A stretch of DNA of 64,000 nt, from positions 197,300-261,299 of the forward strand of contig DEJG01000019.1 of assembly GCA_002353295.1 (NCBI GenBank), in the 5' to 3' direction. Numbering within the stretch: position 1 is the first letter of the stretch; every line of letters begins with the position of its first letter. The position numbers were made by a program, and so were the translations under genes. Origin of the DNA: Prevotella sp. UBA2754. GTDB lineage: Bacteria; Bacteroidota; Bacteroidia; Bacteroidales; Bacteroidaceae. Positions 34,496 through 43,080 of the stretch are shown piece by piece. The notes beneath the pieces are model-generated. The model had not been told where the DNA came from. It saw nothing but the letters and a program-made list of their open reading frames with translations, and did no database searches.

Positions 34496-35467
34496 ATGAT
34501 GTCGCTTGACGCTTTTATAGCAGAGTGGAATAATGATAAGCCATGGGTCTGGGTGCATACCAGCGGTTCTACGGGCAAGCCGAAACCGATGCAGGTGGAG
34601 AAACGACGCATGGAGGCTTCGGCACGTGTCACCTGCGATTTTCTGGGATTGAAGGAGGGCGATACTGCTCTGCTCTGTATGTCGCTCGACTATATCGCAG
34701 GAAAAATGATGGTGGTGAGAGCCTTGACTTGCGGATTGCGACTGATCAGTGTAGAGCCAAAGGGGTGTCCTCAGTGGGAAGGTGCCATTGACTTTGCCGC
34801 GATGGTGCCGATGCAGGTGTGGAACCTCGTACAACAGGCACCTGAACGATTACGACAGATTCGTCACCTCATCATAGGAGGTGGGGCTATCAGCGACGAG
34901 TTGGCTGATGCCCTGAAAGATATGCCCAACCATATTTGGAGTACCTATGGCATGACAGAGACCCTGTCACACATAGCCCTGCGCCGACTGAACGGTGCGG
35001 AGCGCAGTGAATGGTACACTCCCTTCGACGGGGTGGAGGTGTCGTTGAATGAGGAGGAATGTCTGGTGATTCATGCCCCCGCTGTGCATGAGGGCATCTT
35101 AGTGACCAACGACATCGCAGAACTCAAGGATGGGAAGTTTCGCATCAAAGGCAGAAAAGACAATGTGGTCTGTTCAGGAGGTATCAAAATACAGATTGAG
35201 GAGGTGGAGCGGATGCTCAGTGTCCATCTGAAAGTGCCGTTTCTGATTACCAAAAAGGCAGATAAGAAATTCGGTGAACAGGTAGTGCTGCTCACCGAAT
35301 CAATAGATGTATCGAATGTCAAGGAAGTCTGTCAACAAGTGTTACCCCGCTATTGGCAACCTCGTTTGTATCTGCATGTGGCAAAGATTCCGCTGACGGA
35401 GACTGGCAAGCCTGCCCGGGCAGAAGCGGAAAAGATGGTTAGAACTTATAGCGCACACCAGCAGTAA
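34496..35467 (+). CDS. menE: o-succinylbenzoate-CoA ligase
   Basis: This adenylate-forming enzyme makes o-succinylbenzoyl-CoA for MenB. The 323-residue protein has the AMP-binding loop HTSGSTGKPKPM, the STYGMTETLSHIA motif, the hinge region KGRKDNVVCSGGIKI and the C-terminal lysine segment PLTETGKPAR. It is shorter than typical MenE proteins at the N-terminus, as is usual in Bacteroidales. It lies 49 bp after menC in the same direction. Confidence 0.92.
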   Translation: MMSLDAFIAEWNNDKPWVWVHTSGSTGKPKPMQVEKRRMEASARVTCDFLGLKEGDTALLCMSLDYIAGKMMVVRALTCGLRLISVEPKGCPQWEGAIDFAAMVPMQVWNLVQQAPERLRQIRHLIIGGGAISDELADALKDMPNHIWSTYGMTETLSHIALRRLNGAERSEWYTPFDGVEVSLNEEECLVIHAPAVHEGILVTNDIAELKDGKFRIKGRKDNVVCSGGIKIQIEEVERMLSVHLKVPFLITKKADKKFGEQVVLLTESIDVSNVKEVCQQVLPRYWQPRLYLHVAKIPLTETGKPARAEAEKMVRTYSAHQQ

Positions 35468-35486
35468 CATTGAATTAAAGAATATT

Positions 35487-35517
35487 TTTGTTGATTAATT
35501 TTTTATTTGTACCTTTG
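35487..35517 (+). promoter_or_regulatory. promoter of the BtuF-like gene
   Basis: TTTG (35487-35490), a 19-bp spacer and TACCTTTG (35510-35517) fit the Bacteroidetes consensus. The leader to the ATG at 35544 is short, so no riboswitch fits here. Confidence 0.8.
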
Positions 35518-35543
35518 TGCTCATGATTGCAAAGCAAGGAATA

Positions 35544-36650
35544 ATGAAGAAACTATTGATGGTTTGTGCCATGATAGCTGTATGCTGTTCGTGTCAGCAA
35601 GGGACAGCGACAAAGAATGAAACAGATATGGTGGCAGACAGTCTGGTGAAGCCCCGTTATGCAACAGGTTACCAGGTGAAGGACAGTGCCGGTGTGCGAC
35701 TGGTGGATGTAGGCAAAGACTATCACTTCGCCTTGGTGAGTCAGGAGGAGACGGAGGTGCCGTCAGCCTACGTGAAAGTGGTGGTGCCCATCAAGAGTAC
35801 CATCTGTATGACAGCCTTGCAACTGTCGAACTTCACCATACTGGATGCCCACGACGTGGTGAAAGGACTGACGGGTACGAAGAATCTCTATAACAAGGAT
35901 ATCCTGAAGCGGACGAAGGACGGGCGCATCGTGAAAATAGGTATGGAGGGCAACTTCGATACAGAGATGGTGCTGGCGGCAAATCCCGACGTGATATTTA
36001 TTTCGCCCTCCAAGCGAGGCGGTTATGACGCCATTCGCGAAACGGGTATCACGCTGGTGCCCCATTTAGGCTATCAGGAACTCGACCCATTGGGACAAGC
36101 CGAATGGATTAAGTTCGTGGGTATGTTTATAGGCAAGGAAAAGGAAGCCTACGACATCTTTGCAGGTATCGAGCAACGCTATACAAGTTTAAAGTTGAGC
36201 GTTGACAGTTTAAAGTTGACAGAGAAACCAACCATCATCAGCGGCGAGATGCACTACGGCAACTGGCATGCGGTGGGTGGTAAGAACTATCTGGCACAGA
36301 TATTCCGCGATGCGGGTGCCGACTATCTGATTAAGGATGACGAAACGGGAGGCGAGAACATAGAGTTTGAGAAGGTGTATGCCTTGGCTGCCCATGCCGA
36401 CTATTGGCGCATCCTGAACAGTTATCCTGGCGATTTCTCGTATGAGGCGCTGAAAGCCAGTGAGCCCCGTAACGAACTGTTTGATGCCTTCAAGGAGAAG
36501 AAGGTCATCTATTGCAATATGAAACAGACGCCCTATTATGAGATAGCCCCTGTGAAGCCCGATGTGCTGCTGAAAGACTTTGTGGCTATCTTCCACCCTG
36601 AGCTGGTGGAGAACGATTACCAACCAACCTTCTATCAATTGTTGAAATGA
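35544..36650 (+). CDS. btuF: BtuF/FhuD-like periplasmic-binding lipoprotein
   Basis: This binding protein of an iron-siderophore/vitamin B12-type ABC importer has 368 residues. It has a lipoprotein signal (MKKLLMVCAMIAVCCSC) and the two-lobed class III binding fold: TGTKNLYNKDILKR, LAANPDVIFISPSKRGG, GIEQRYTSLK and the C-terminal ILNSYPGDFSYEAL region. A five-unit 7-bp repeat (36186-36220) encodes SLKLSVDSLKL in the long connecting helix. Its stop overlaps the permease gene. Cobalamin as substrate is inferred from the surrounding cob genes; heme or a siderophore is possible. Confidence 0.8.
   Translation: MKKLLMVCAMIAVCCSCQQGTATKNETDMVADSLVKPRYATGYQVKDSAGVRLVDVGKDYHFALVSQEETEVPSAYVKVVVPIKSTICMTALQLSNFTILDAHDVVKGLTGTKNLYNKDILKRTKDGRIVKIGMEGNFDTEMVLAANPDVIFISPSKRGGYDAIRETGITLVPHLGYQELDPLGQAEWIKFVGMFIGKEKEAYDIFAGIEQRYTSLKLSVDSLKLTEKPTIISGEMHYGNWHAVGGKNYLAQIFRDAGADYLIKDDETGGENIEFEKVYALAAHADYWRILNSYPGDFSYEALKASEPRNELFDAFKEKKVIYCNMKQTPYYEIAPVKPDVLLKDFVAIFHPELVENDYQPTFYQLLK
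36186..36220. repeat. 7-bp tandem repeat inside btuF-like gene
   Basis: Five degenerate units (AGTTTAA, AGTTGAG, CGTTGAC, AGTTTAA, AGTTGAC) lie in frame. They add LKLSVDSLKL-like residues. Confidence 0.65.
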
Positions 36651-37684
36651 GACGGACGCTGCTTTTGATATTGCTGACGGTGTTGACAATAGTGGTATTG
36701 GCTATTGTCAATCTGCTGATAGGGTCGATCAAGATTCCTGTGGGGGATGTCTGCAATATATTAATCGGGCGGGAAAGTGAATCGGAAATATGGACGAACA
36801 TCATCTGGAAATCGCGCCTGCCACAGGTGCTGACAGCTATTGCGGCTGGAGCCGGACTGGCAGTAAGCGGACTGCAGATGCAGACGGTGTTCCGCAATCC
36901 GTTGGCTGGTCCGTCGGTACTGGGTATCTCGAATGGTGCAGCCTTGGGAGTAGCCTTCGTGGTATTACTATCGGGCAGGTTAGGCGGTGTAGCACTGAGC
37001 CGACTGGGCTACTTGGGCGATGCCGCCATGTCGGTAGCTGCTATCGTAGGCGCTTTGGCTGTGATGCTGCTGATTGTATGGGTGGCAAGACAGGTAAAGG
37101 GCAATGTCACGCTGCTGATTATCGGTGTGATGATAGGTTATTTGGCAAATGCCATTATCGGTGTGCTGAAATTCCTCAGTCCTGAAGAAGATGTGAAATC
37201 ATTTGTAGTCTGGGGACTGGGTTCTTTTTCGCGTGTATCGGGCGATGAGATGATGTTGTTCGTCACACTGATGTGCATCCTCATCCCTTTGAGTTTCCTG
37301 TTGGTGAAACCCATGAATATCCTGCTTTTGGGAGAGCGTTATGCAGCCAATCTCGGACTGAACGTAGGGCGGGCACGTATGCTGATTATCATCTGTTCGG
37401 GTGTGTTGGTAGCCATCGTAACAGCCTATTGCGGACCTATCATGTTTATTGGTCTGGCAGTGCCCCATCTGGCAAGAGGCATCTTCCGCAGTTCCGACCA
37501 TCGCATTCTGATGCCTGCCACCGCCCTGTGTGGCGCAGCATTGGCATTGGTATGCAACTTCTTAGCCCGTATGCCAGGGTTTGAAGGAGCCCTGCCTGTG
37601 AACAGTGTGACGGCACTGGTGGGTGCCCCCGTGATAGCCGCCGTACTGTTTAGGAAGAAAAACAGGGAGAGTTATGGAGAGTAA
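36647..37684 (+). CDS. btuC: BtuC/FecCD-family ABC permease
   Basis: This inner-membrane permease of a B12/siderophore importer has 345 residues and about ten membrane helices. Family signatures are RLPQVLTAIAAGAGLAVSGL, FRNPLAGPSVLGISNGAALG, GLAVPHLARGIF and the final ALPVNSVTALVGAPVIAAVL. It starts within the stop of the binding protein (ATGA). The gene stops at 37684, directly against the stop of the HAD gene on the other strand. The ATPase subunit (btuD) is not present here. Confidence 0.9.
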   Translation: MRRTLLLILLTVLTIVVLAIVNLLIGSIKIPVGDVCNILIGRESESEIWTNIIWKSRLPQVLTAIAAGAGLAVSGLQMQTVFRNPLAGPSVLGISNGAALGVAFVVLLSGRLGGVALSRLGYLGDAAMSVAAIVGALAVMLLIVWVARQVKGNVTLLIIGVMIGYLANAIIGVLKFLSPEEDVKSFVVWGLGSFSRVSGDEMMLFVTLMCILIPLSFLLVKPMNILLLGERYAANLGLNVGRARMLIIICSGVLVAIVTAYCGPIMFIGLAVPHLARGIFRSSDHRILMPATALCGAALALVCNFLARMPGFEGALPVNSVTALVGAPVIAAVLFRKKNRESYGE

Positions 37685-38389
37685 TTACAGAATCTGCATG
37701 ATATCCTTCAACCGCGTCACGCTATAGGTAGCTATCTGTGATTTTTCGTGCTCAGGAAAACGGTTGTAGAAGATGGTGTCAAGTCCGGCACCCTGCGCTC
37801 CCATGATATCAGTTTGTAGATTATCGCCTATCATGAGGGTGGTAGCTGGCGAAGCCCCCGTTATCTTAAAAGCATAGTCAAAGAACAGGCGCGATGGCTT
37901 GTTGGCACCGGCATCCTCACTGAGAATAATCGTATGGAAATAATCGCGCATGTGGGAGGCTTCCAACTTCTTATACTGAACCTCGTGGAAACCATTGCTG
38001 CACATGTGCATCCGATAGCCACGGCGCTGCAAGTATTGCATCAATTCATGAGCACCGCTGACCACCCCAGGTTTGGAGGCGCATAAATCGAGGAAGCGAT
38101 CACTGATCTCCAAACACTTTTCCTTGGTGGCATCTTCACCCATTCCCACACTCAATGGGCGACGGAATCGTTCAAGGATGAGTGTGTCGCGAGTGATTTC
38201 ACCTTTGGAATACTGTGTCCAAAGACCGATATTCGTTTTCCAATATTCATCATAGAACACCTGTGGGTCAGGGAAATAACGTTCCAAGTGGAAGAGCTCG
38301 AAAGTCTCTTTCAAGGCTATCACCGCATTTCCGTAGGTGTCGTAGAGGGTATCATCGTAATCGATGAACAAATCAGTATATTTTGCCAT
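37685..38389 (-). CDS. HAD-superfamily hydrolase, YjjG-type
   Basis: This 234-residue haloacid-dehalogenase hydrolase shows FIDYDDTLYDTYG (nucleophile aspartate), a helical cap, MHMCSNGFHEVQYKKL (motif II), ANKPSRLFFDYA (motif III lysine) and LMIGDNLQTDIMGAQ. It resembles YjjG, a 5'-nucleotidase acting on pyrimidine nucleotides. It overlaps the cbiJ-cbiD gene by 17 bp and is the last gene of that operon. A role in dephosphorylating a cobalamin intermediate is conceivable but not shown. Confidence 0.82.
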   Translation of the reverse strand: MAKYTDLFIDYDDTLYDTYGNAVIALKETFELFHLERYFPDPQVFYDEYWKTNIGLWTQYSKGEITRDTLILERFRRPLSVGMGEDATKEKCLEISDRFLDLCASKPGVVSGAHELMQYLQRRGYRMHMCSNGFHEVQYKKLEASHMRDYFHTIILSEDAGANKPSRLFFDYAFKITGASPATTLMIGDNLQTDIMGAQGAGLDTIFYNRFPEHEKSQIATYSVTRLKDIMQIL

Positions 38390-40094
38390 TTTCGTCTATT
38401 AATAAAATCGTTAGTTCTCCTTGGGGAAGCAGTGGTTGGCAGTGCTCCATACAGTGCATGATGACGGTGGATGCAAAGCCGTTTAGCTGATGAGCCGGTA
38501 CCCGTTCCCATAATTCGCGAGCCAGTGTCATGTCGCTGATATCTATCTGAATACCCGATTCTCGGAGCATCTGTTGAATGAAGGATAAGTCCATGGTGGT
38601 TTTCTTGCTATGTGTATCCAACTGACCGGCAGCCAACTTGACAGCTTTACCCATCATCACGCCCAAAGTGACCTTAGGGATGTTGAGCTTGTTGGCTATC
38701 TTCAGGGTCTCACCGATGTAGTTACCATATTGCACGAAAGCCTGCGCTGGGAGATCAGGGTATTTCGTCTTGATAAACCGTTCGCTCTTTGCCCCGCTAT
38801 TGATGACCACTCTTTCCGTGCTGCTTGCCTGAGCCACCTCCATACACTTGCGAATACTCTCGATGAAAGCATCTTCGGAGAAGGGTTTTACAATGCCTGA
38901 CACACCGATGATGGAGATACCACCCTCAATGCCTAATCGGGGATTGAAAGTGCGGTGGGCAATCTCTGCTCCGTGGGGCACTGAAATGGTCACTCTGACA
39001 TGTTCCTTGATATTGTCACGAATCATCTGTCGCGGACCTTTATTAATGGCAGGTTCACCAGGAGGATAATCAAAACCGGGGAGTGTGAAACGGCCAATCC
39101 CCTCGCCACCTTTTATCTCAAAAGAATCTGCCGGTTCCACCATCGCTCTCACCTCTATGCCGTCCGTCACATCAGGATCATCACCTGCCTCTTTGATACA
39201 ATAGGCATATCCGTCGGCATAGCCCACAGACACATGTATGGTCTCACCATCGGGCAAGCGGACGGGCACCTCGGAGGGCGTTTCGTTATGCAGCAGTCGG
39301 AGCGTAGCTGCCACAGCAGCCGCTGTAGCACAAGTTCCCGTAGTCAGTCCACTCTTCAGCGGATAAAACTCAGGCAATAACCTTTCTACCGCCCGTCGTA
39401 GCCCATGAGGGCCGTTGACCATGGAGCATAGCGGACGGGGAATGGTGAGTTGGGGACGTTTTAAAGCGATAATGCGCATGCCCTTTTCTTTGGCAGCTTT
39501 TACCTTTTCGATAAAACCGCCAGAGATACCACTCTCTTTCAATAAAATAGCATCAGCATCTATCTCAATGGTACTGCTGTCTTCGTAGTAGATTAACTGT
39601 TCTTCGGTAGCTCCTTGTTGCAAGGCCATATCGATAGACGATTCACGGGGCAGGATGCGGTAGTAGATCTTCATGCCCTGTTGTTCAAGAGGTTTTAGTT
39701 TTTGGATGCTCTGAACGCCTGTTGTAGCTAATAGGGAATGGATATCCTGAGGAATCTGACTGTAGTCATCAATCCACTCAACATCAGCATCACGTGGAGG
39801 ATAGATACGCTCGTATTTGATAACAGGAATAGCCAGAGATTCGGCAACATCGGCAATAGTCTGATGGAGATGCTGGGCAAATGGATGGGCAGCGTCAATG
39901 ATAAGTCGGATAGACTGTTTTTCACAAATATCAATCATCGCTTCACGCACAAGCACTCCTACCAAGTGTATGCCATGATGCATGTGAATCTCCTGCTCAT
40001 CGGTCTTGGTACTATAATAATAGAGTGAACCTGCTTCCTCCAGCACCTCCACTGCTCTGCGTCCTTCTGTCGTTCCTCCGAATACCAGTATCAT
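38373..40094 (-). CDS. cbiJ-cbiD: fused cobalt-precorrin-6A reductase (CbiJ) and cobalt-precorrin-5B methyltransferase (CbiD)
   Basis: The N-terminal part of this 573-residue protein (about 1-235) is CbiJ: ILVFGGTTEGRRAVEVL, IIDAAHPFAQHLHQT, IALKRPQ. The C-terminal part (about 240-573) is CbiD: LKSGLTTGTCATAAAVAAT, SVPHGAEIAHRTFNPRLGI, GGISIIGVSGIVKPFS. CbiD methylates C-1 and CbiJ reduces the ring two steps later in anaerobic corrin synthesis. The start overlaps the stop of cbiG-cbiF (ATGA). Confidence 0.93.
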   Translation of the reverse strand: MILVFGGTTEGRRAVEVLEEAGSLYYYSTKTDEQEIHMHHGIHLVGVLVREAMIDICEKQSIRLIIDAAHPFAQHLHQTIADVAESLAIPVIKYERIYPPRDADVEWIDDYSQIPQDIHSLLATTGVQSIQKLKPLEQQGMKIYYRILPRESSIDMALQQGATEEQLIYYEDSSTIEIDADAILLKESGISGGFIEKVKAAKEKGMRIIALKRPQLTIPRPLCSMVNGPHGLRRAVERLLPEFYPLKSGLTTGTCATAAAVAATLRLLHNETPSEVPVRLPDGETIHVSVGYADGYAYCIKEAGDDPDVTDGIEVRAMVEPADSFEIKGGEGIGRFTLPGFDYPPGEPAINKGPRQMIRDNIKEHVRVTISVPHGAEIAHRTFNPRLGIEGGISIIGVSGIVKPFSEDAFIESIRKCMEVAQASSTERVVINSGAKSERFIKTKYPDLPAQAFVQYGNYIGETLKIANKLNIPKVTLGVMMGKAVKLAAGQLDTHSKKTTMDLSFIQQMLRESGIQIDISDMTLARELWERVPAHQLNGFASTVIMHCMEHCQPLLPQGELTILLIDENGKIY

Positions 40095-41869
40095 GATGGA
40101 TTGCCTTTTCTGAACAGATGGGAGAAATGACTGGAATAAAGTTCGGAGAGCCCTTGGCGGTTGTCAATGGCATCACCAACCACCAGCATGGTGGTGAGGG
40201 TGAGATGGTTGTCATGAACAATCTTGGCTAAGTCTTTTAGCTTTCCACGATAAATCTGCTGGTCGGGCCATGTCAGATGATAGCAGGCTGCAACGGGAGT
40301 GTCTTCGGGATATTCCATTAAGAGCTCTTTCTGCACATCATCCACGATGGCAGCACTGAGGAAGATACACATGGTACTTTGACTCTTAGCCAACAGATGG
40401 AGCTGTTCCTTCTCTGGCATGGGCGTGCGCCCTTCACCACGAGTCAGGATGATGGTCTGACAACGCTCTGGAATCGTAAACTGACTCTGCAATTCAGCAG
40501 CGGCAGCGAGGAACGACGAGATGCCAGGGGTGATGTGATACTCCATGCTGTTCTGGTCGAAGAAAGCCATCTGTTCCTGAATGGCTCCAAAGATGCAGGG
40601 GTCGCCAGTATGTAGGCGTACAATGTATTTCCCCTGGTCGTAATATTGTTTCATCAATGAGCACTGTTCCTCGAGTGTCATATCCGCAGAAGAGCGAACC
40701 ATAGCACCTGGCTTATGACAATCAGTAAGTTCTTTGGGAACAAGACTGCCGGCATACAGAATCAAATCGGCACGTTCCAACATCTTGCGTCCACGTACGG
40801 ATATCAAATCGGGGTCGCCAGGACCGGCTCCCACAATCTCGATATGTCCTTTCTGTTCGCGGAGATATTTATAATCAATAGCCAGTGCAGCAGTCCAGTT
40901 TCTGCCCTTAACCTTAGGAACAATCAGTTTTCCGTTGTTAGCCCCCAGAATAGCAGCTGCCTCACAGACACTGGGAGTACCCACGTGCTTGCGAACGGTC
41001 TCGCTGGGATTAGGAACCTGCACCTTTGCCAGTTGTTCTGCCGTATAGAACACCAATTCCTCATCATATTCGTCAACCAGCATGGCACAGAATTCTTCGT
41101 TCTCCTTCACGTCGATGGTACAATAACGTTTGTAGCAGGGCAATACTCCGATACGGCTCAGTGTCTCGTCTATCTCATCATAGATGCACTCATAGTCGGC
41201 AGGATGATTAGCCAATCCAAATCCGAGAGAGGCTATCATAGGAACGAAATGCAACTCTAATATACCAGCAGGTGGACAGAGATTGTAGGGCGTTACCATG
41301 ATGAGCAGACTATACTTTTGCGGATCGACCTCAGCCAGACTCTTGACAACGGTGACATGGTCAGGGAGCGTCTTTTCGAGATAGTCAGTGCCTTCGTCGC
41401 ATATCTCCATCAGCAGGGCAGTGGGTTGGCGATTCACGAAAGCAAAAATACATTCGTTCATATCATCCTCACTGGCAATCGCCCAATGGAAACGCTCGGC
41501 AAAGGTGTCGAGTGCCCATAGTCCTGCATTGTCGCTCTGAGTGGTGATGACAGGGCGAGCCCCCAGAATGGCAGCCACCTCAGTGGCGAGGTCATTAGCT
41601 CCACCGATGTGTCCTGAAAGAACAGATATGACATTGTTGCCGAAGGTGTCCACACATACCACGGCAGGGTCGGTATGCTTGTCTTCGATGTAAGGAGCAA
41701 TGGTGCGAACACAAATGCCCATCGCACCGATGAACACAAAGGAATCGAACATCTTCCATTGTTTGCCGACTGCGGCACGTTCAATGATTTCTGCTTGTAG
41801 TTCTCTGCGCAGACTGTTGGCTACTTCAGCCCCTGCTTCACTAATTTGGATAATGGCTATCTGCTGCAT
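40091..41869 (-). CDS. cbiG-cbiF: fused cobalt-precorrin-5A hydrolase (CbiG) and precorrin-4 C11-methyltransferase (CbiF)
   Basis: In this 592-residue protein, residues 1-345 are CbiG: FIGAMGICVRTIAPY, VLSGHIGGANDLATEVAA, TPSVCEAAAILGA. Residues 347-592 are CbiF/CobM: IVGAGPGDPDLISVRGRKML, VRLHTGDPCIFGAIQEQM, TPGISSFLAAAAEL, LTRGEGRTPMP. CbiF methylates C-11 and CbiG opens the lactone, two consecutive steps. It overlaps the genes on both sides. Confidence 0.93.
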   Translation of the reverse strand: MQQIAIIQISEAGAEVANSLRRELQAEIIERAAVGKQWKMFDSFVFIGAMGICVRTIAPYIEDKHTDPAVVCVDTFGNNVISVLSGHIGGANDLATEVAAILGARPVITTQSDNAGLWALDTFAERFHWAIASEDDMNECIFAFVNRQPTALLMEICDEGTDYLEKTLPDHVTVVKSLAEVDPQKYSLLIMVTPYNLCPPAGILELHFVPMIASLGFGLANHPADYECIYDEIDETLSRIGVLPCYKRYCTIDVKENEEFCAMLVDEYDEELVFYTAEQLAKVQVPNPSETVRKHVGTPSVCEAAAILGANNGKLIVPKVKGRNWTAALAIDYKYLREQKGHIEIVGAGPGDPDLISVRGRKMLERADLILYAGSLVPKELTDCHKPGAMVRSSADMTLEEQCSLMKQYYDQGKYIVRLHTGDPCIFGAIQEQMAFFDQNSMEYHITPGISSFLAAAAELQSQFTIPERCQTIILTRGEGRTPMPEKEQLHLLAKSQSTMCIFLSAAIVDDVQKELLMEYPEDTPVAACYHLTWPDQQIYRGKLKDLAKIVHDNHLTLTTMLVVGDAIDNRQGLSELYSSHFSHLFRKGNPS

Positions 41870-43080
41870 TTTAGTATAGTAATAGGATGATGATCATTTA
41901 ATTGTATATGCAAGGGGGGTTCTTGGTGCAGGTCTAATGCTTGGCAAGCCTCATTCCATAGCTGCTCGCTATCGGTGGTTACACGAGGCGCTTTGACACT
42001 GTTCATGACGATATAACCGTCAGGTGCCATGTAGTGTAATGCTTTTTCCATGATTTCTTGGAGGTGTCCTCCATGGCCTCCGATGAAGACGGCATCAGGT
42101 GTTGCGACGGAATCACAACACACCGTGCGGAAATCGCCGATGTGGATGTTGATACCTGGGGTGCCATGGCGATGGGCATTCTCCTGGATGATGGCTTCAC
42201 ACTCAGGACGGATCTCAAAGGCCTCTACCTGTAAGTGGGGGAATTGCAGTTTTGCCTCGATACTGACACTACCTGTACAGAAACCGATATCCCAGAGCAC
42301 ATGCTTTCGTGGCAGGTCCAAGGCTTGAAGTGTCAACAGACGGATAGGCATCTTCGTAATCATCTTCTCCCTACCGTCAAGGAGCGCAAACTCATGGTCG
42401 GGAATGCCGAAGGGGGATGTCTGAAGGTTGATGCCGGAAGTAAGAATCAGACAATTAGGATGCTGAAACTGTTGTTTGGCTGCTTCCTGTAAACTCATGG
42501 TGGTAACACGTTCCTCCTCAGGATTCCCCAGATGTTCACCGACGTGCATCTGGTAATCAGTATATCCATAATCCAGCATGCGTTGGGCTATGGTAGCAGG
42601 GGTGTGTTCGCGGTCTGTCAGAACACCCATCTTCCCAGTCCTCTGAATGAGTGCTTTGTCGAACTCATGCCAAGGGCGTCCTGTCAGGGAGACGATGCGC
42701 ATGTCATGATATGGTATCAACAAACGGTGGGCTAACAGTTGCAACGAGTTGAAAGTAGGGAAGACCACCAATTCAGCGTCAGGCATTTTCCGACGGATAG
42801 TATTGGCAAAACCGAAGAACAGCGGGTCGCCACTGGCAAAGATGATGACTTCTCTTCTGACCCCTCTCCGAAAGAGAGGGGCATTCTGGTACTGGGTAAA
42901 CACGCTATCAAGGGGTACGGTGATGTCTATCCATTCAGCACCAGTGGGTAGCAGAGGAGCTACAATCTCGTGGTGGCGCTTACCACCAGAGAAGACCCTG
43001 CCATGCTGGATGATTTCCATTACTTCCGGTGGAAAGTAAGGGTGAGGATGGTCTGTTATGCCTATGACGATAAACTTCAT
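41857..43080 (-). CDS. cbiE-cbiT: fused precorrin-6Y methyltransferase CbiE-CbiT (CobL)
   Basis: In this 407-residue protein, CbiE (about 1-205) shows FSGGKRHHE, FASGDPLFFGFANTI and HVGEHLGNPEE. CbiT (about 225-407) shows LTLQALDLPRKHVLWDIGFC, VEAFEIRPECEAII, IGGHGGHLQEIM. It methylates C-5 and C-15 and decarboxylates. An 8-bp-stem palindrome at 42861-42881 sits in frame in CbiE and encodes LFRRGVRRE just before the FASGDP motif, where other CbiE proteins have no such segment. The start overlaps the cobJ-cbiC stop. Confidence 0.92.
   Translation of the reverse strand: MKFIVIGITDHPHPYFPPEVMEIIQHGRVFSGGKRHHEIVAPLLPTGAEWIDITVPLDSVFTQYQNAPLFRRGVRREVIIFASGDPLFFGFANTIRRKMPDAELVVFPTFNSLQLLAHRLLIPYHDMRIVSLTGRPWHEFDKALIQRTGKMGVLTDREHTPATIAQRMLDYGYTDYQMHVGEHLGNPEEERVTTMSLQEAAKQQFQHPNCLILTSGINLQTSPFGIPDHEFALLDGREKMITKMPIRLLTLQALDLPRKHVLWDIGFCTGSVSIEAKLQFPHLQVEAFEIRPECEAIIQENAHRHGTPGINIHIGDFRTVCCDSVATPDAVFIGGHGGHLQEIMEKALHYMAPDGYIVMNSVKAPRVTTDSEQLWNEACQALDLHQEPPLHIQLNDHHPITILKCSR
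42861..42881. repeat. GC-rich palindrome inside cbiE-cbiT
   Basis: CCCCTCTC and GAGAGGGG form a perfect 8-bp stem with a 5-nt loop. It resembles the element in cbiB at 47525-47546. The insertion keeps the reading frame. Confidence 0.7.
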